NCBI RefSeq assembly: GCF_011397635.1
Contig: NC_064766.1
Coordinates: 42,527,100-42,591,099, forward strand
Reading direction: 5' to 3'
From: Epinephelus fuscoguttatus
Taxonomy: Eukaryota > Chordata > Actinopteri > Perciformes > Serranidae
Length of the DNA: 64,000 nt
Position 1 is the first letter of the stretch. Every line of letters begins with the position of its first letter. The notes below the pieces were generated by a model, which was not told where the DNA came from, did no database searches, and saw nothing but the letters and a program-made list of their open reading frames with translations. Below are positions 1-34,366 of this stretch, piece after piece. A program made the translations under genes and the position numbers.

Positions 1-64
1 GTGAGGCAAATTGTGATTTGTGATATTGGGCTTTATAAATAAAACTGATTGATTGATTGACTGA
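1..64 (+). repeat. 3' tail of a LINE/SINE-type retroposon with GATT tail
   Basis: The first ~60 bases end in a TTTATAAATAAA-like signal followed by short GATT repeats, the usual 3' end of fish L2-type retroposons and the SINEs they mobilise. A near-identical copy lies at 3651-3745 inside a fastk intron, which supports a dispersed element. The family is not identified. Bases 65-290 show nothing recognisable. Confidence 0.6.
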
Positions 65-291
65 CACCTGACGCCGCTCCGCTTTGAGTGCCCGCACTTT
101 GCCAAAAAAATAAAAACAGTTTCCACCGACCTGTCGTTGCTCTGAGCTTGCACAGCGTCAGGAGGGGATTTTAAACACGGCTGTTCTCTCATTTCTATGC
201 AAGGACTTCAAGGACCAAGTCAAAATATTTTCAAGGTATTCAAGTACTCATATTCCTGAGTCTTAAATTCAAGCACCTCAGTGTCTCAGTT

Positions 292-908
292 GTGCTCATA
301 ATTAACTCAACAAAGGGATTACCTGCACCCCCAGCTCCACCATCCTCCCTCTCCTCTGACCCCCCACCTGCACTAAAGGTCTGTGAAGAGGATGTGTGTC
401 GGCTCTTCCAGAGTACACCATTTGCAGACGACACCATGGTCATCGGTCTAATCCGGGACTGTGATGAGTCTGCATACAGACAGGAGGTGGAGCACCTGGT
501 CCTCTGGTGTGGTCAGAACCACCAGGAGCTGAACCCGCTCAAGACTGTGGAGATGACAGTGGACTTTAGGAGAGGCCCCCCGACACTGCCCCGCCTCACC
601 ATCGTCAACAGCACAGTGTCTACTGTGGACACCTTCAGGTTTCTGGGTACCACAATCTCTTGACCTGAAGTGGACCTCACACATAGACGAGCTCTGGAAA
701 AAGGCCCAGCAGAGGCTGTGCTTCCTGCGACTAGTGTTGTCACGGTACCAAAATTGGGACCCACAGTACGATACCAGTGACAGTATCAGGGTTCTATCTC
801 TCTTCCCCCCACTTTTGTCAATTCTGGTACATTTAAAGCAAGTCTACCAGCGTCAAATTCCTTGTGTGTACACGCATACTTGGTGAATAAAGCTGATTCT
901 GATTCTGA
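292..908 (+). mobile_element. L2-type LINE fragment (reverse transcriptase piece and 3' tail)
   Basis: The frame from about 400 to 662 reads as the palm/thumb part of a fish L2-type reverse transcriptase. It has the catalytic FADD motif at about 421-435, followed by a VDFRR stretch and an FRFLG stretch. It then frameshifts, with the next piece (KKAQQRL-like) in another frame at about 690-730. A tail reading GAATAAAGCTGATTCTGATT at about 883-902 is the usual 3' end of this family. Bases 735-800 between them look like a different repeat. This is a dead, 5'-truncated copy. Confidence 0.65.
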
Positions 909-1409
909 ACATTTGAGCACCACCTGGTGGAAGTTTGTGGTTGACACAGTGTCACCTGACCTGATTAAAGACAGGTGTGCAAGGATCAGCTGAGTGCTGA
1001 AGACGACATGAGGAAATAGTCTGAAACCACTGTGTGTTCGCTTTAATCTCAGTTCACCGTTCGAAGTATGATATCATCACATCAGCTGATCGGAACTGTT
1101 TATTTTGGGGAGCGTTTGTTTTAAAGAGTTGGCGAGAGGAATCGTTTATAGCTCCACCCGTCCTTCAGATCAGACCGCCGTCCAACCAGCTGCAGCTCCA
1201 GGCGTCATCAGTGAGGACAACTGAAGGTATCATTTTAATAAACCATGTTTCCTGTCAGTCTGGTCTTCAGGTGGTGTCTTTGAGGACGTTAAGACAGTCC
1301 TTTATTTGTCCGTCCCTCATTAATGGAGACATTACCTCCACATCTGCTGTTAAATTAACCTGCAGTTATGAGTCAGACAGAGACAGACTGAGGGACGTTA
1401 GGTGTGTGC

Positions 1410-2690
1410 ATGACTGCGCCCCCTCCCATCCCTCCAACTCCATCATCAAGTTCATGGATGATACCACTGTAGTTGGGCTTATCATTAGAGGAGAAGAGAC
1501 GGCTTCCAGGGAGGAAGTCCAGAAACTGACAGAGTGGCGTTCGGCCAACAATCTGCTGCTGAACACCACCAGTCATCATAGACTTCAGAAACAAAAGAGA
1601 GGATCAGGCCCCACCATCATCTGACGGTTAATGGCCTCTTCGTTTGCGAGGACAAGGAGGGCGCGCAATTCCTTGTCTCCCCAGTTGCTCATCTTTACAG
1701 TGTCTGTCAGGTTTGTGTTTCCCTCTTGCTACTAGCTGCTCGCTAATTCCTGCTATCAGCTGTTTCCTGTTTATCCACCGCCAGTGGCTCACACGTGCGG
1801 CGTCATCAACAGCTCCTCCCACAAGTCATCAACAGCCCCTCCCACAAGTCATCAACAGCTCCTCCCACAAGTCATCAACAGCCCCTCCCACAAGTCATCA
1901 ACAGCTCCTCCCACAAGTCATCAACAGCCCCTCCCACAAGTCATCAACAGCTCCTACCACAAGTCATCAACAGCTCCTCCCACAAGTCATTAACAGCTCC
2001 TCCCGTTGCAGAAGGCCGCCTCAGTCTGTTTAAACTAAAAGGGTTCCACCAATATGTCTACCCTACGAGGAGGAACATTGGGCGCCTCGGATCAACTCGC
2101 CAATCTGGCTCTGTGTGTCTAAACGCTCGCAGCTTGCCGGCAAAACGGCCCAACATTTGCAGAAAATCTGGCAGTGTAAAAGGGGCTTATGTGTGGTATG
2201 TTGGGAGCTCAGCTGCTGATAGGAAGGTGTTACAAAGGGTAATTAACACAGCCCAGAAAGTCATTGGCTGCCCTCTGCCCTCCTTGGAGGAGATCTCCAG
2301 CTCCCGATGCCTCAGCAGGACCAGTTCCATCCTCAAGGACTCGCATCACCAGCACATCATGTGTTTAACCTGTTGCCCTCAGGCAGGCGCTACAGGTCAA
2401 TCAAAGCCCCAACCACCAGACTGACAAACAGCTACTTTCCCTGGGCAATAAGAACTCTGAACAGGCCATAATATGTGCTGTAGAAGAAATGTGCAATCAA
2501 CCGACTGCTGGTTTAACTTATTTATTTCTAAATCTCCTTTAGCACTGTTTTATTCATTGCTGTGTATGTGACATGTTGACATCATGTTTGTGATCTGTTT
2601 TATGTTGTCATGTATCGTACTAAGATCAAAGGAGCAGCACCTATAATCTCATTATATTGCTATATAATGACAATAAAGCTTTCTAATCTC
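1410..2690 (+). mobile_element. Second L2-type LINE remnant, interrupted by a minisatellite
   Basis: Bases 1430-1580 encode a degraded reverse transcriptase palm in which the expected FADD reads FMDD, followed by a LTEWRSANNLLLN-like stretch. Bases 2190-2470 encode the C-terminal part in shifted frames (a DRKVLQRVINTAQ-like stretch, then a region matching the family's usual end). The 3' end, ACAATAAAGCTTTCTAATCT, stops at about 2690, directly beside the last visible fastk exon. Bases 1628-2030 between the two halves are not LINE-like and include a minisatellite. Bases 909-1410 show nothing recognisable. Confidence 0.6.
1798..1998. repeat. 23-bp minisatellite
   Basis: About eight and a half copies of a 23-bp unit containing CTCCCACAAGTCATCAACAG, alternating AGCTCC and AGCCCC variants. 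The open frames crossing it are repeat artefacts. Confidence 0.9.
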
Positions 2691-2694
2691 TAAC

Positions 2695-3712
2695 CTGTAG
2701 GATGATGTATCCCAGCAGCCTCAGGTGCCGGTCCCTCATGGCTCGAGACCCGACCAGGACCTCTGAGTTGTGGCAGTAGTGCCACTTATCGTTGACAGAC
2801 ATGATGACCCTGCAGAGACACAGTGAGACATGAGGACACCTGTCAAACCTCCTCAGGACGTCCATCAGCTGACTCTGAGGTGGACTGACCTCCTGATCTG
2901 TCTCTGCTCTGTGGGGGGGTTGTCCCCGTCGGGTCTGTCAGGGGGGTGGAGCTGTAGTGACGGGGGCCCTCTGTCAGTCCCGGACCCCTCAGAATACGTC
3001 ACATTCTCGTAGAATCCCGGCAGCTCGCAGTCTGTCCCAGGGCCCCCCGGGGTCCCCCCCTCGTCCTCCAGGATCTTCCCGATGGAAAACTGGAAGAGTG
3101 AGTCAGGGGCGGCGGCCCCCGTGGGGCCCTGGGCCCCGGGCGGGGCCAGGCCATCAGAGGGGGGGCTGCTGAGCGTGGAGCTGTCCTGGCTCTCCAGAGA
3201 GTGCTCCTTGGCCAGACTGGAGTAGTACTCTGCTGCAGGGACATAGTAGGGCCCATAAGGGCCGCCATTAGTCCCGGGCCGCGGGGGCCCTGAGGGAGCC
3301 GTGGCCCCTGGCGTGCTGCGGATGTGGTGGGGAAGGAAGGACCTGGACTCCATGGCCCCGCCCATCGCCTCGCCCACGTGACAGGCCTGCTCTGCCCCCT
3401 CCTCCAGTGCTGTGAACGGAGAGAACTTCTGGAACTCTGAAGTCACCACAGCAACCGCTCCATCAGCCGGTTTGGACGCCACGGCAACACAGGACGGAGG
3501 AACGATGCTGAGAGCCAGACCAGCTCCAGTCCTGATGGGTAGAACCCGCCCAGAACCGTCCATCCACAGGACAAAGTCTGGAGACAAAAGAGAGTCCAAG
3601 TATACACCTGAAACTGTGAGGGTCCTAAGGACAGAGGGATGTCGTATGCTGTAAAGCCCTGTGAGGCAAACTGTGATTTGTGATATTGGGCTTTATAAAT
3701 AAAACTGATTGA

Positions 3713-3746
<34 letters not shown>

Positions 3747-3816
3747 CACAAGGCAGTGCTCCCTCTGTGTGTGTGTGTGTGTACTCTGTGTGTGTGTGTA
3801 CTGTGTGTGTGTGTAC

Positions 3817-3852
<36 letters not shown>

Positions 3853-6800
3853 TACTGTGTGTGTGTGGTAGTACAACTGTGTGTACCACTGTGTGCAGTA
3901 TTCAGTGTGCAGTACCTGTGTAGTATCCCGGAGCGAGCACTTCATCCTGTTTGTAGTTCTGTTCTCCGACCAGCTGTCTCAGAGCCTCAGCTACCAGACC
4001 TTTATAACTGACAGAGACAAAGGAATCAGGACCAGTTCATCCAGTAGCAGGAGCCAGTTAGAACCGGTCTGAGGTGATCAGGTGTCTGTTACCTGTACTT
4101 GTGTACAGGTGTGTATGTTACCTGTACTTGCGGTTGACCTCATCAGCGGTCAGGGCATGGTCAAACATCAGGACCTTGTGGGAGTCCTGCAGGCGTGGTC
4201 CAGTGTACTCACGGTACTCCAGCTCCACTGCAGCGTCCAGCAGAGAGAGGTACCGCCGGACGATGAGAGCGTACGGACTGTCTGTACACACACAAACAGC
4301 ACACAGGTACCAATACTTAAAACACCTGTGGTAACAGTAACTTGTACTCTGAAGTCCTGCTGACAGGATCGACTCTGAAAGACCTCTCAGGAATCACAAC
4401 CCACAGCTAGACTGGGAACTTTACTGATTGAGTCGAGCTATAATGGCTGTACTGGTTGTGTTGTGGTACTGACTGGTGACGTTGCTGATGAAGGCGGAGG
4501 AGAAGACTCGGTGCAGCACCAGGCCGGGGAAATGTCCCAGCTGGAACAGAGACATGAGGATGTTGACGGTGGCGAGCGGCGAGCTGAGTGCCTTCAGCTC
4601 CACCACCTCCTCCAGCCGAGAGAAGAACTGCTGCTCATTGGATGGACGGTAACTCATCCTGCTGAACGGGAACACCAGCTTCTGAATCACCTGAGAAACC
4701 ACAGACAAACGCATCTGCACAGTCACAGGTACACAAGGCACACAGGTACGGAGGTCATGTGATCACTAGTCCAGTCCTCACCTTACTGTCCAGATACTCG
4801 GCCTTCTTCACCAGGAAGTCTGCGATGGTGTCGAGCAGTCGTGTCTCTCTCAGCCGATGGCGAGCGATGTATTTGGCGATCAAAGCCATCGTGTACGGAG
4901 TGATGCTGTCTACCTTCTTTGGCAACTCCTCTGTTTCAGAGCAACATGTCACATGATCAACACAGCGTTTCCATGGAGGACTGCTCCATGGCTGGGTTCA
5001 GGTTTGAGGGTAGGTTGGATAGTATTGACAGTTTGTACCCAGTGTGTACCCAGTGTGTACTTGATGTGTACCCAGGGTGTTCCCAGTGTGTACTTGATGT
5101 GTACCCTGTGTGTACCCAGTGTGTACTTGATGTGTACCCAGTGTGCACCCAGTGTGTACTTGATGTGTACCCAGTGTGTAGCCAGTGTGTACTTGATGTG
5201 TACCCAGTGTGTACCCAGTGTGTGGTTGATGTGTACCCAGTGTGTGGTTGATGTGTACCCAGTGTGTGGTTGATGTGTACCCTGTGTGCAGTCATTGGTG
5301 AACCCCTTCCGAAGCTCACCTGCCAGGCTGCTGATGAACCTCTCCTGTCGGTTCTGGTAGAACAGGTGAGAGCTGAAAATTAACTCCAGACTTTTGTTAC
5401 TCGCCTCACGAACACACGCTGCCAACATTTCATCTAAAAGTGCCATCTCCTGGTCACGAACACCGCTGACACTCGCCAGAGTGTGTTTGACCAGACGCAA
5501 GATCTTCCTGAAAGTCGGAGGAAGACAAAAAGACGTCATGAATACTCAGATCAAACTCATTTTAGATGCTGTCACGTGAAAATCAGGATGTACGACCTGT
5601 TGGCGAGCAGTTGTTCAGGGTTTGGAGGCGTGTTGCTGTTGTTAGCTGTAGTGGCGTTGGCGCCCCCTGTAGCAGCGGCGGGTTCCTGTGGCTGCAGCGA
5701 GCGCCACTTGAGTCTGTAGTAGGAGAGCAGCAAGAAGAGCGTCTGCGGGTGGCGCTCTCTCTCCAGGTTCTTTTCCAGGCCAGCCAGGCAGGCCTCAGTC
5801 AGCGGGTGCTGGCTGCCCGGGTGGAGCTTCATACTGGAGCTGAACACCATGGACACATCCTTCTGGTTAAATTGGTTCAGTCTGGACTGAGACTCCGCCT
5901 CCAAAACCTGGACCACCTGTGAGTCACTGGGAAGACCTGAAGAGACCACAAACAGAAAGATCCAGACATCACAAATCCTCCAGGTCTGATGCTACGCAGC
6001 CATTTCCTGTCTGGGTTTGTGTTGGTGCACACCTTTGTCACTACTACTCACCTGAGAACCTCCTCCTGTGTCTCTGCTGCCTGTCACTTTCATGGATATG
6101 CTAACTGTTACATAATGATGTCACACGTAAGCAAATTAGTTCATGATGTCATCTAGCACGTTTCCCAGCAGGCCACTGAAACACCTGTGGAGCCTCACTT
6201 GAGAGGAGCTCCTCCTGTTAAACCTCTGCCACTATTATTGGGACTCACCGAGTGCCGCCACGGCGTACAGACAGTTGACGATGCTGAAGTTGTCAAACTT
6301 GGCGCAGTCATTGACGATGGCGTTACAAAGCGTCTGGAAGTCCTGATGCTCCAGGATCTGACGTCTGTCACCTGCCTCTGCCCCTCCTCCTCCTCCTGAA
6401 GCCTCAGTGTCATGGTCATCCCCTCCGCCTCGAGGCGGCGGCGTGGCCTGTAGCAGCTGTCCAATCTTCTGCAGGGCAACGGGGTAGTGGTTATGGGAGA
6501 TCTTGGCAGGGTTCTGGGTGACCCAGCGCAGCACCTCATCAGGACGCCGTGAGCGTTCGATCAGACGCTTCATGGTGAAGAACGTGTCGTAGCTCATCTT
6601 TTCGTGGATGAAGTTCCACGTCTTCTTCTTGTTGCCGGCAGTGGCAGCAACCCCTCCAGCCGGAGCCCCCCCTCCGTATGTGTGGAAGTGGGCGTGGTGC
6701 TGGTAGTGGGGGGGCAGCGGAGGCGGGGCCAGGTGCGCGGGCTGCGGATGGGGGTGGTAGTGGTGGTGGAAGTGCGTTCCTCTGTGGGCATCAGGGCGAC

Positions 6801-7065
6801 CCTGGTATAGCGGGTAAGCGGGGGGAGGTGGGGCTGGGTGGTGGGGGAGGTGGGGGTGAGGCGCATCAAGCATGGACAGCCCCGCCCTTCGCCCCTGTTT
6901 AACACCACCACCTCCTCCCCCTCCTCCTCCTCCTCCTCCTCCCCCCGCGGTGCTGTAGAGGCGGGTGGCGTACATGTCAACGGACTGAGCGACGGGCAGA
7001 GGAGGACAGGGAGGGAGGCGGTGAGCTCGGCTCAGGAGGTGCCACGCAGTGGACAAACACAGCAT
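2695..7065 (-). CDS. fastk: Fas-activated serine/threonine kinase family protein FASTK (3' end outside window)
   Basis: Coding exons in transcription order: 7065-6249 (exon starts 7107), 5936-5597, 5507-5320, 4930-4782, 4690-4474, 4281-4122, 4007-3916, 3577-2890 and 2809-2695. All phases agree and give 922 codons so far. FASTK-family proteins bind RNA; despite the name, kinase activity is doubtful (family knowledge). Diagnostic stretches are LLDTIADFLVKKAEYL, SPLATVNILMSLFQLG, YALIVRRYLSLLD and, in the C-terminal RAP domain, NDKWHYCHNSEVLVGSRAM. The start chosen is the first Met after the acceptor at 7108; the N-terminus is basic with no acidic residue before about residue 30, like a mitochondrial presequence. 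It is much longer than human FASTK (about 549 aa): the N-terminal exon is Gly/His/Pro-rich with a poly-Gly run of about 14, and exon 3577-2890 carries a long Pro/Ser/Gly-rich insertion before RAP. The last exon or exons lie beyond base 1. Confidence 0.9.
3651..3862 (+). repeat. Second copy of the GATT-tailed retroposon end plus (TG)n
   Basis: Bases 3651-3745 repeat the sequence at the left edge of the window with a longer GATT tail. They are followed by broken TG microsatellite at 3765-3862. It lies in the fastk intron between exons 4007-3916 and 3577-2890. Confidence 0.8.
5030..5292. repeat. Minisatellite of GTGTACCCAGTGTGTAC-type units in fastk
   Basis: An irregular array of about 11-34-bp units (TGTACCCAGTGTG and TACTTGATG blocks). 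It begins about 30 bases inside the intron after the minus-strand donor at 5319. Reading frames through it on both strands are artefacts. Confidence 0.9.
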
Positions 7066-7263
7066 AGTCCAACAGCTGGGCCGCCAGGAAGCAACAGCGC
7101 ACAACTCCTGCAGAGGAGAAGGAAGAGGAGGAGGTGAAGGAGAAAGAGGGGGAGGAGGAGGAGGAAGAGGGGAAGGAGGAGGAGGAGGGATTAAAGGAGG
7201 AGCTCAACAGACATCCACCTCCTAACAGAGACAACAGAGCTGATCAACACGTCACATGACAGT

Positions 7264-7965
7264 GCAGGACGCAGGGTCCAAAACTAACACTCGCCACTCG
7301 CCAATTACGGGTAGATTTTGTCTCTGGCTGGTAAATTTTTAAGACCACTCGCCACTCTGGCAAGTTATTTTTTTTACCAGCGAAAAATGCATTTTTTTGT
7401 TACTGTAGAACGGTGCTGGTATCGGCTGGTTTCCTGGCAGAGTAATGTGTATTTCAGGCAGAGACGATCTTTGGTCACGTAACGCCAGGGCCACACCGCC
7501 CGCGGAAGCGCTGTGAATAGCCTCGAAGCGCCGAGAAGCGAAGCCAGTTTCCTTTCGGCGCCCATGTTAACCAATTGTGTCATCCACACCGGTCGCGGAG
7601 CTGCCCTGCAGTGACGGAGACAACAGCTGGGAGCACAACCGCTTGTCGAGCGGCATGGAGAAATGCGCGTCTGATGTGAACGGGCTTGCGCGAGAATTTC
7701 GGTGTGCTGCGATCGCTTCCCAAACGTACCTGAACAGCCGAGCACACAGGTATGTGTTGTGTCAGAGGAGAAACGAGGCGTTCACATTTCTCTCTTTGTG
7801 GCATGTAACCATCCACAAACCTCACCGCACTTTAGGGACTGTTTTTTACTTGTATGTTAATCAGTTGGTGCAGTTTCACTTAAGTAAAAAAAAAATAACT
7901 GGACAACTTTTACCAGCCAGCCTGGCAGGTAAGTGAAAAAGTTAGTTTTGGACCCTGGCAGGACG
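7264..7965. mobile_element. Non-autonomous hAT-like DNA transposon (686 bp) with 8-bp target duplication
   Basis: The element (7272-7957) starts CAGGGTCCAAAACTAAC and ends with the exact 17-bp inverse, GTTAGTTTTGGACCCTG. It is flanked by a perfect 8-bp direct repeat, GCAGGACG, at 7264-7271 and 7958-7965. An 8-bp duplication with CAG...CTG ends is the hAT signature. There is no transposase; the longest internal frame has no recognisable domain. The interior has a CpG-rich centre at about 7480-7740 whose origin is unknown. It sits in fastk intron 1. Confidence 0.85.
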
Positions 7966-8189
7966 TGTTCGTGTTTCAGTATCCAGACGGCGTCCTGATT
8001 TAACAGGTGTGAGCTCATCTGTCATCACCGCCTCGTCTCCAAACAGGAACATCTGAAACATTCTGGTTTATCAAACACAGTGGAAACAAGGAGGAACCAA
8101 AGTGTCAGGTGACGAACCACCTGACCACAGAACTGACAGGTGACATAAGCAAAGACCAGAAAAACCTCATGACCTGAACTCATCACCAA

Positions 8190-9785
8190 AAAGAGAGCAG
8201 AAAGCAGAAACTAGAGGAGAGGAGAGCAGAGACTAGAGCAGAGGAGAGCAGACACTAGAGGAGAGGAGAGCAGAGACTAGAGAAGAGCAGAGACTAGGAG
8301 AGGAGAGCAGAGACTAGAAGAGAGCAGAAAGCAAAGACCAGAGGAGAGCAGAAACAAGAGGGGAGCTGAGACAAGAGGAGAGCAGAGACAAGAGGGGAGC
8401 TGAGACAAGAGGAGAGCAGAGACAAGAGGAGGGCAGAGACAAGAGGAGAGCTGAGGAGAGCAGAGACAAGAGGGGAGCAGAAAGCAGAGACTAGAGGAGA
8501 GCAGAGACTAGGAGATGAGAGCAGAGACAAGAGGAGAGAAGAGCAGACACCAGAGCAGAGGAGAGCAGAGGAGAGCAGAGACAAGAGGGGAGCAGAGACA
8601 AGAGGAGAGAAGAGACAAGAGGAGAGCTGAGGAGAGCAGAGACAAGAGGGGAGCAGAAAGTAGAGACTAGAGGAGAGCAGAGACTAGGAGATGAGAGCAG
8701 AGACTAGAGAAGAGAAGAGCAGACACCAGAGCAGAGGAGAGCAGAGACAAGAGGGGAGCAGAGACAAGAGGGGAGCAAAGACCAGAGGGGAACAGAGACA
8801 AGAGGAGAGCAGAGACAAGAGAAGAGCAGACACAAGAGGAGAGCAGAGACAAGAGGAGAGCAGACACAAGAGGGGAGCAGAGACAAGAGGGGAGCAAAGA
8901 CCAGAGGGGAACAGAGACAAGAGGGGAGCAGAGACCAGAGGGGAACAGAGACAAGAGGAGAGCAGAGACAAGAGGAAAGCAGAGACCAGAGGGGAGCAGA
9001 GACAAGAGGGGAGCAGAGACAAGAGGGGAGCAGAGACAAGAGGAGAGCAGACACAAGAGGGGAGTAGAGACAAGAGGAGAGCAGTCACAAGAGGGGAGCA
9101 GAGACAAGAGGGGAGCAGAGTAAAGAGGGGAACAGAGACAAGAGAAGAGCAGAGACAAGAGGGGAGCAGAGACAAGAGAGGAGCAAAGACCAGAGGGGAA
9201 CAGAGACAAGAGAAGAGCAGACACAAGAGGGGAGCAGAGACAAGAGGAGAGCAGACACAAGAGGGGAGCAGAGACCAGAGGGGAGCAGAGACAAGAGGAG
9301 AGCAGAGACAAGAGGAGAGCAGACACAAGAGGGGAGCAGACACAAGAGGGGAGCAGAGACAAGAGGAGAGCAGACACAAGAGGGGAGCAGAGACCAGAGG
9401 GGAGCAGAGACAAGAGGAGAGCAGAGACAAGAGAAGAGCAGAGACAAGAGGGGAGCAGAGACAAGAGAGGAGCAAAGACCAGAGGGGAACAGAGACAAGA
9501 GAAGAGCAGACACAAGAGGGGAGCAGAGACAAGAGGAGAGCAGACACAAGAGGGGAGCAGACACAAGAGGGGAGCAGAGACAAGAGGAGAGCAGAGACAA
9601 GAGGGGAGCAGAGACAAGAGGGGAGCAGAGACAAGAGGAGAGCAGACACAAGAGGGGAGCAGAGACCAGAGAGGAGCAGAGACAAGAGGAGAGCAGACAC
9701 AAGAGGGGAGCAGACACAAGAGGGGAGCAGAGACCAGGGGGGAGCAGAGACCAGGGGGGAGCAGAGAGCAGAGGTGAGCAGAAGC
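8190..9785. repeat. 1.6-kb purine-rich minisatellite in fastk intron 1
   Basis: About ninety units of roughly 17 bp (AGCAGAGACAAGAGGGG and variants AGACACAAGAGGGG, AGAGACCAGAGGGG). The strand asymmetry is extreme, almost purely A/G/C with no T on the plus strand. Long open frames on both strands (up to 370 aa) come from the repeat. Bases 9835-10160 continue as a polypyrimidine CTCCTCCT tract of opposite polarity. Confidence 0.95.
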
Positions 9786-9834
9786 TGCAGACTCAGCAGT
9801 TAGACTACATCAGATAAGATGATCAATTAATCAA

Positions 9835-10160
9835 CTGCTCACACAGTCCTCCTGCTCCTCTCCTGTTCCTTCTTCTGCTCCTCCTCTGTCCTCCTGCTTA
9901 TCTGTCCTCCTCCTCTTCTCCTTTCTTCCGTCTCCCATCTTTCTGCTCCTCTCCTGTCTTCCTCCTCCACCTTTGTCCTCTCCTGTCTTTCTCCTCCACC
10001 TTTGTCCTCTCCTGTCTTTCTCCTCCACCTTTGTCCTCCTCCTCCTCTGTGTTCCTCCTCCTCTCCTGTCCTCCTCCTCCTCTCCTGTCCTCCTTCTCCT
10101 CTCCTGTGTTCCTTCTCTTCTGTCTTACTCCTCCACCTCTGTCCTCCTCGTAACTTCAGT
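9835..10160. repeat. Polypyrimidine (CCTCCT)-rich tract
   Basis: Low-complexity CTCCTCCTCTCCTGTC-like sequence with imperfect ~20-30-bp periodicity, close to the purine-rich array at 8190-9785. Confidence 0.85.
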
Positions 10161-10229
10161 CAGCCCAGGCCCACATGCTAACGTTAGCATCCTGTTGGCC
10201 GATTAACCCCCTTTCCATGGTATCACAGA

Positions 10230-10283
10230 GACGTCACTGCCTGAATCACATAAATATGATGACGTCATATCATATGTGACGTA
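10230..10283. promoter_or_regulatory. CRE/ATF-like motif cluster
   Basis: A full palindromic CRE, TGACGTCA, lies at 10260-10267, with GACGTCAC at about 10231 and a half-site TGACGT at about 10277. It is in fastk intron 1 near the proposed promoter. Motif match only. Confidence 0.35.
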
Positions 10284-10639
10284 CCTGTGTGTGTGGTTTT
10301 TTCGGCCGTCTGTCCAGCTTACCACCGGGCAGCTGACAGCTGTTAGCCGAGCAGCTAGCTGTCAGTTAGCAGCTCAGTTAGCAGCCCGACTAACAGCAGC
10401 ACGTCAGGGGATTCACACCGGACAGAAGCCGTGAAGCTAATCGGGACACCATGCTAACGGAGGTTACAAGCTATAAACTGAGTTAAAACAAGCTAACTGT
10501 CGGCTAAGCTACACTAGCCGTTAGCTCCGATCCTCCACCAGCTGATCTGTTAGCCTGTTAGCATCAGTGTGTCCTTCTCTCAGCCGCATATACCCACGTA
10601 TTAACCCGCTAATGACCCGGGTTATAACCCGGTGAGGAG

Positions 10640-10834
10640 TGTGTTTACCTCATAGCTCAGTGACACCGGCAGCTCCGCTCAAACACCTGAGGCCGCTGAC
10701 AGTGCGGGTTCACCGGGGAAACAGTCAGCGGTCAGCAGCTTCATTCCTCCACACAGCCCGGCATGAAACTGTCGGAGAGCCGGGGGAGTTCGACAGCGCC
10801 CCCCGGCGGCTGCTGCCTTAACAACACCTTTATC

Positions 10835-10865
<31 letters not shown>

Positions 10866-10871
10866 CATATG

Positions 10872-10917
<46 letters not shown>

Positions 10918-11434
10918 ATATACATGTTTATTAAACGTGTCACGTGTCTGCTGCTCAAACGATGTTTACCGTGTCCAATCCTCCCAACACAGAACAGAAA
11001 GCCGTCAGTATCCAGTGAAATGAGGATGAGTTTGATGAACAGAGACAACACTGGTTAAATAATGAGAAAAATGATTGCACTATAATTGATTTACTTTTTG
11101 CACGGGATGAAATGCGATCATTGCTCCTCTGTCTGTGGTACTCAGAGCGCTCCTCCTGATCACTGTGACAAAGTAAAATCCTTACAACAAGTCACATTCT
11201 GTTGATTACTGATTAATTTAAATACAGCAGAGAGAGCGCGTGACACCCTCCGTCCTGCAGGGGGCGGAATGCGCCATCAAACAACAGAAGAAGAAGAAGG
11301 AGGAGGAGGAGGAGGTTGCAGTAAATATGGCAGCGCAGTGTGATTACGGAACAGAAATCTTGAACTTGACTCGTGTTTAGGGCCCGGTACCGTCTTTTCC
11401 TGCCGCTCAGTGTCGGTGTGAGTCCGGTGTGAGG
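10640..11434. promoter_or_regulatory. Head-to-head promoter interval of fastk and afg3l2
   Basis: The divergent fastk and afg3l2 genes are separated here by well under 1 kb. The fastk side is GC-rich; the centre holds an (AT)n microsatellite at about 10840-10915. The afg3l2 side has a GAAGAAGGAGGAGG tract and a TATGGCAGCGCAG block about 100 bases before the ATG. No TATA box with a convincing position is seen. Transcription start sites are not determinable from sequence alone. Confidence 0.5.
10649..10800 (-). other. fastk: Probable 5' noncoding exon 1 of fastk
   Basis: The first coding exon begins at an acceptor (CTGCAG at 7113-7108 on the minus strand, with a long polypyrimidine tract upstream), so a noncoding exon should lie further upstream. 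The GC-rich block here ends in a plausible minus-strand donor (TATGAG|GTAAAC, junction 10649/10648). The 5' limit is a guess. Confidence 0.4.

Positions 11435-34366
<22,932 letters not shown>

Noticed and set aside
1-2690. Final exon of fastk
   Set aside because: Searched on the minus strand for a continuation of the RAP domain; only LINE and minisatellite sequence was found, so it must lie outside the window.
6594-6980. 128-aa minus-strand frame and plus-strand glycine-rich frames
   Set aside because: Shadows of the GC-rich first coding exon of fastk.
7577-7936. 119-aa frame inside the hAT-like element
   Set aside because: No recognisable domain, and a similar frame is open on the other strand; most likely chance.
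8667-9803. Open frames of 338-370 aa on both strands
   Set aside because: All lie within the 17-bp minisatellite; both strands being open at once is a repeat effect.
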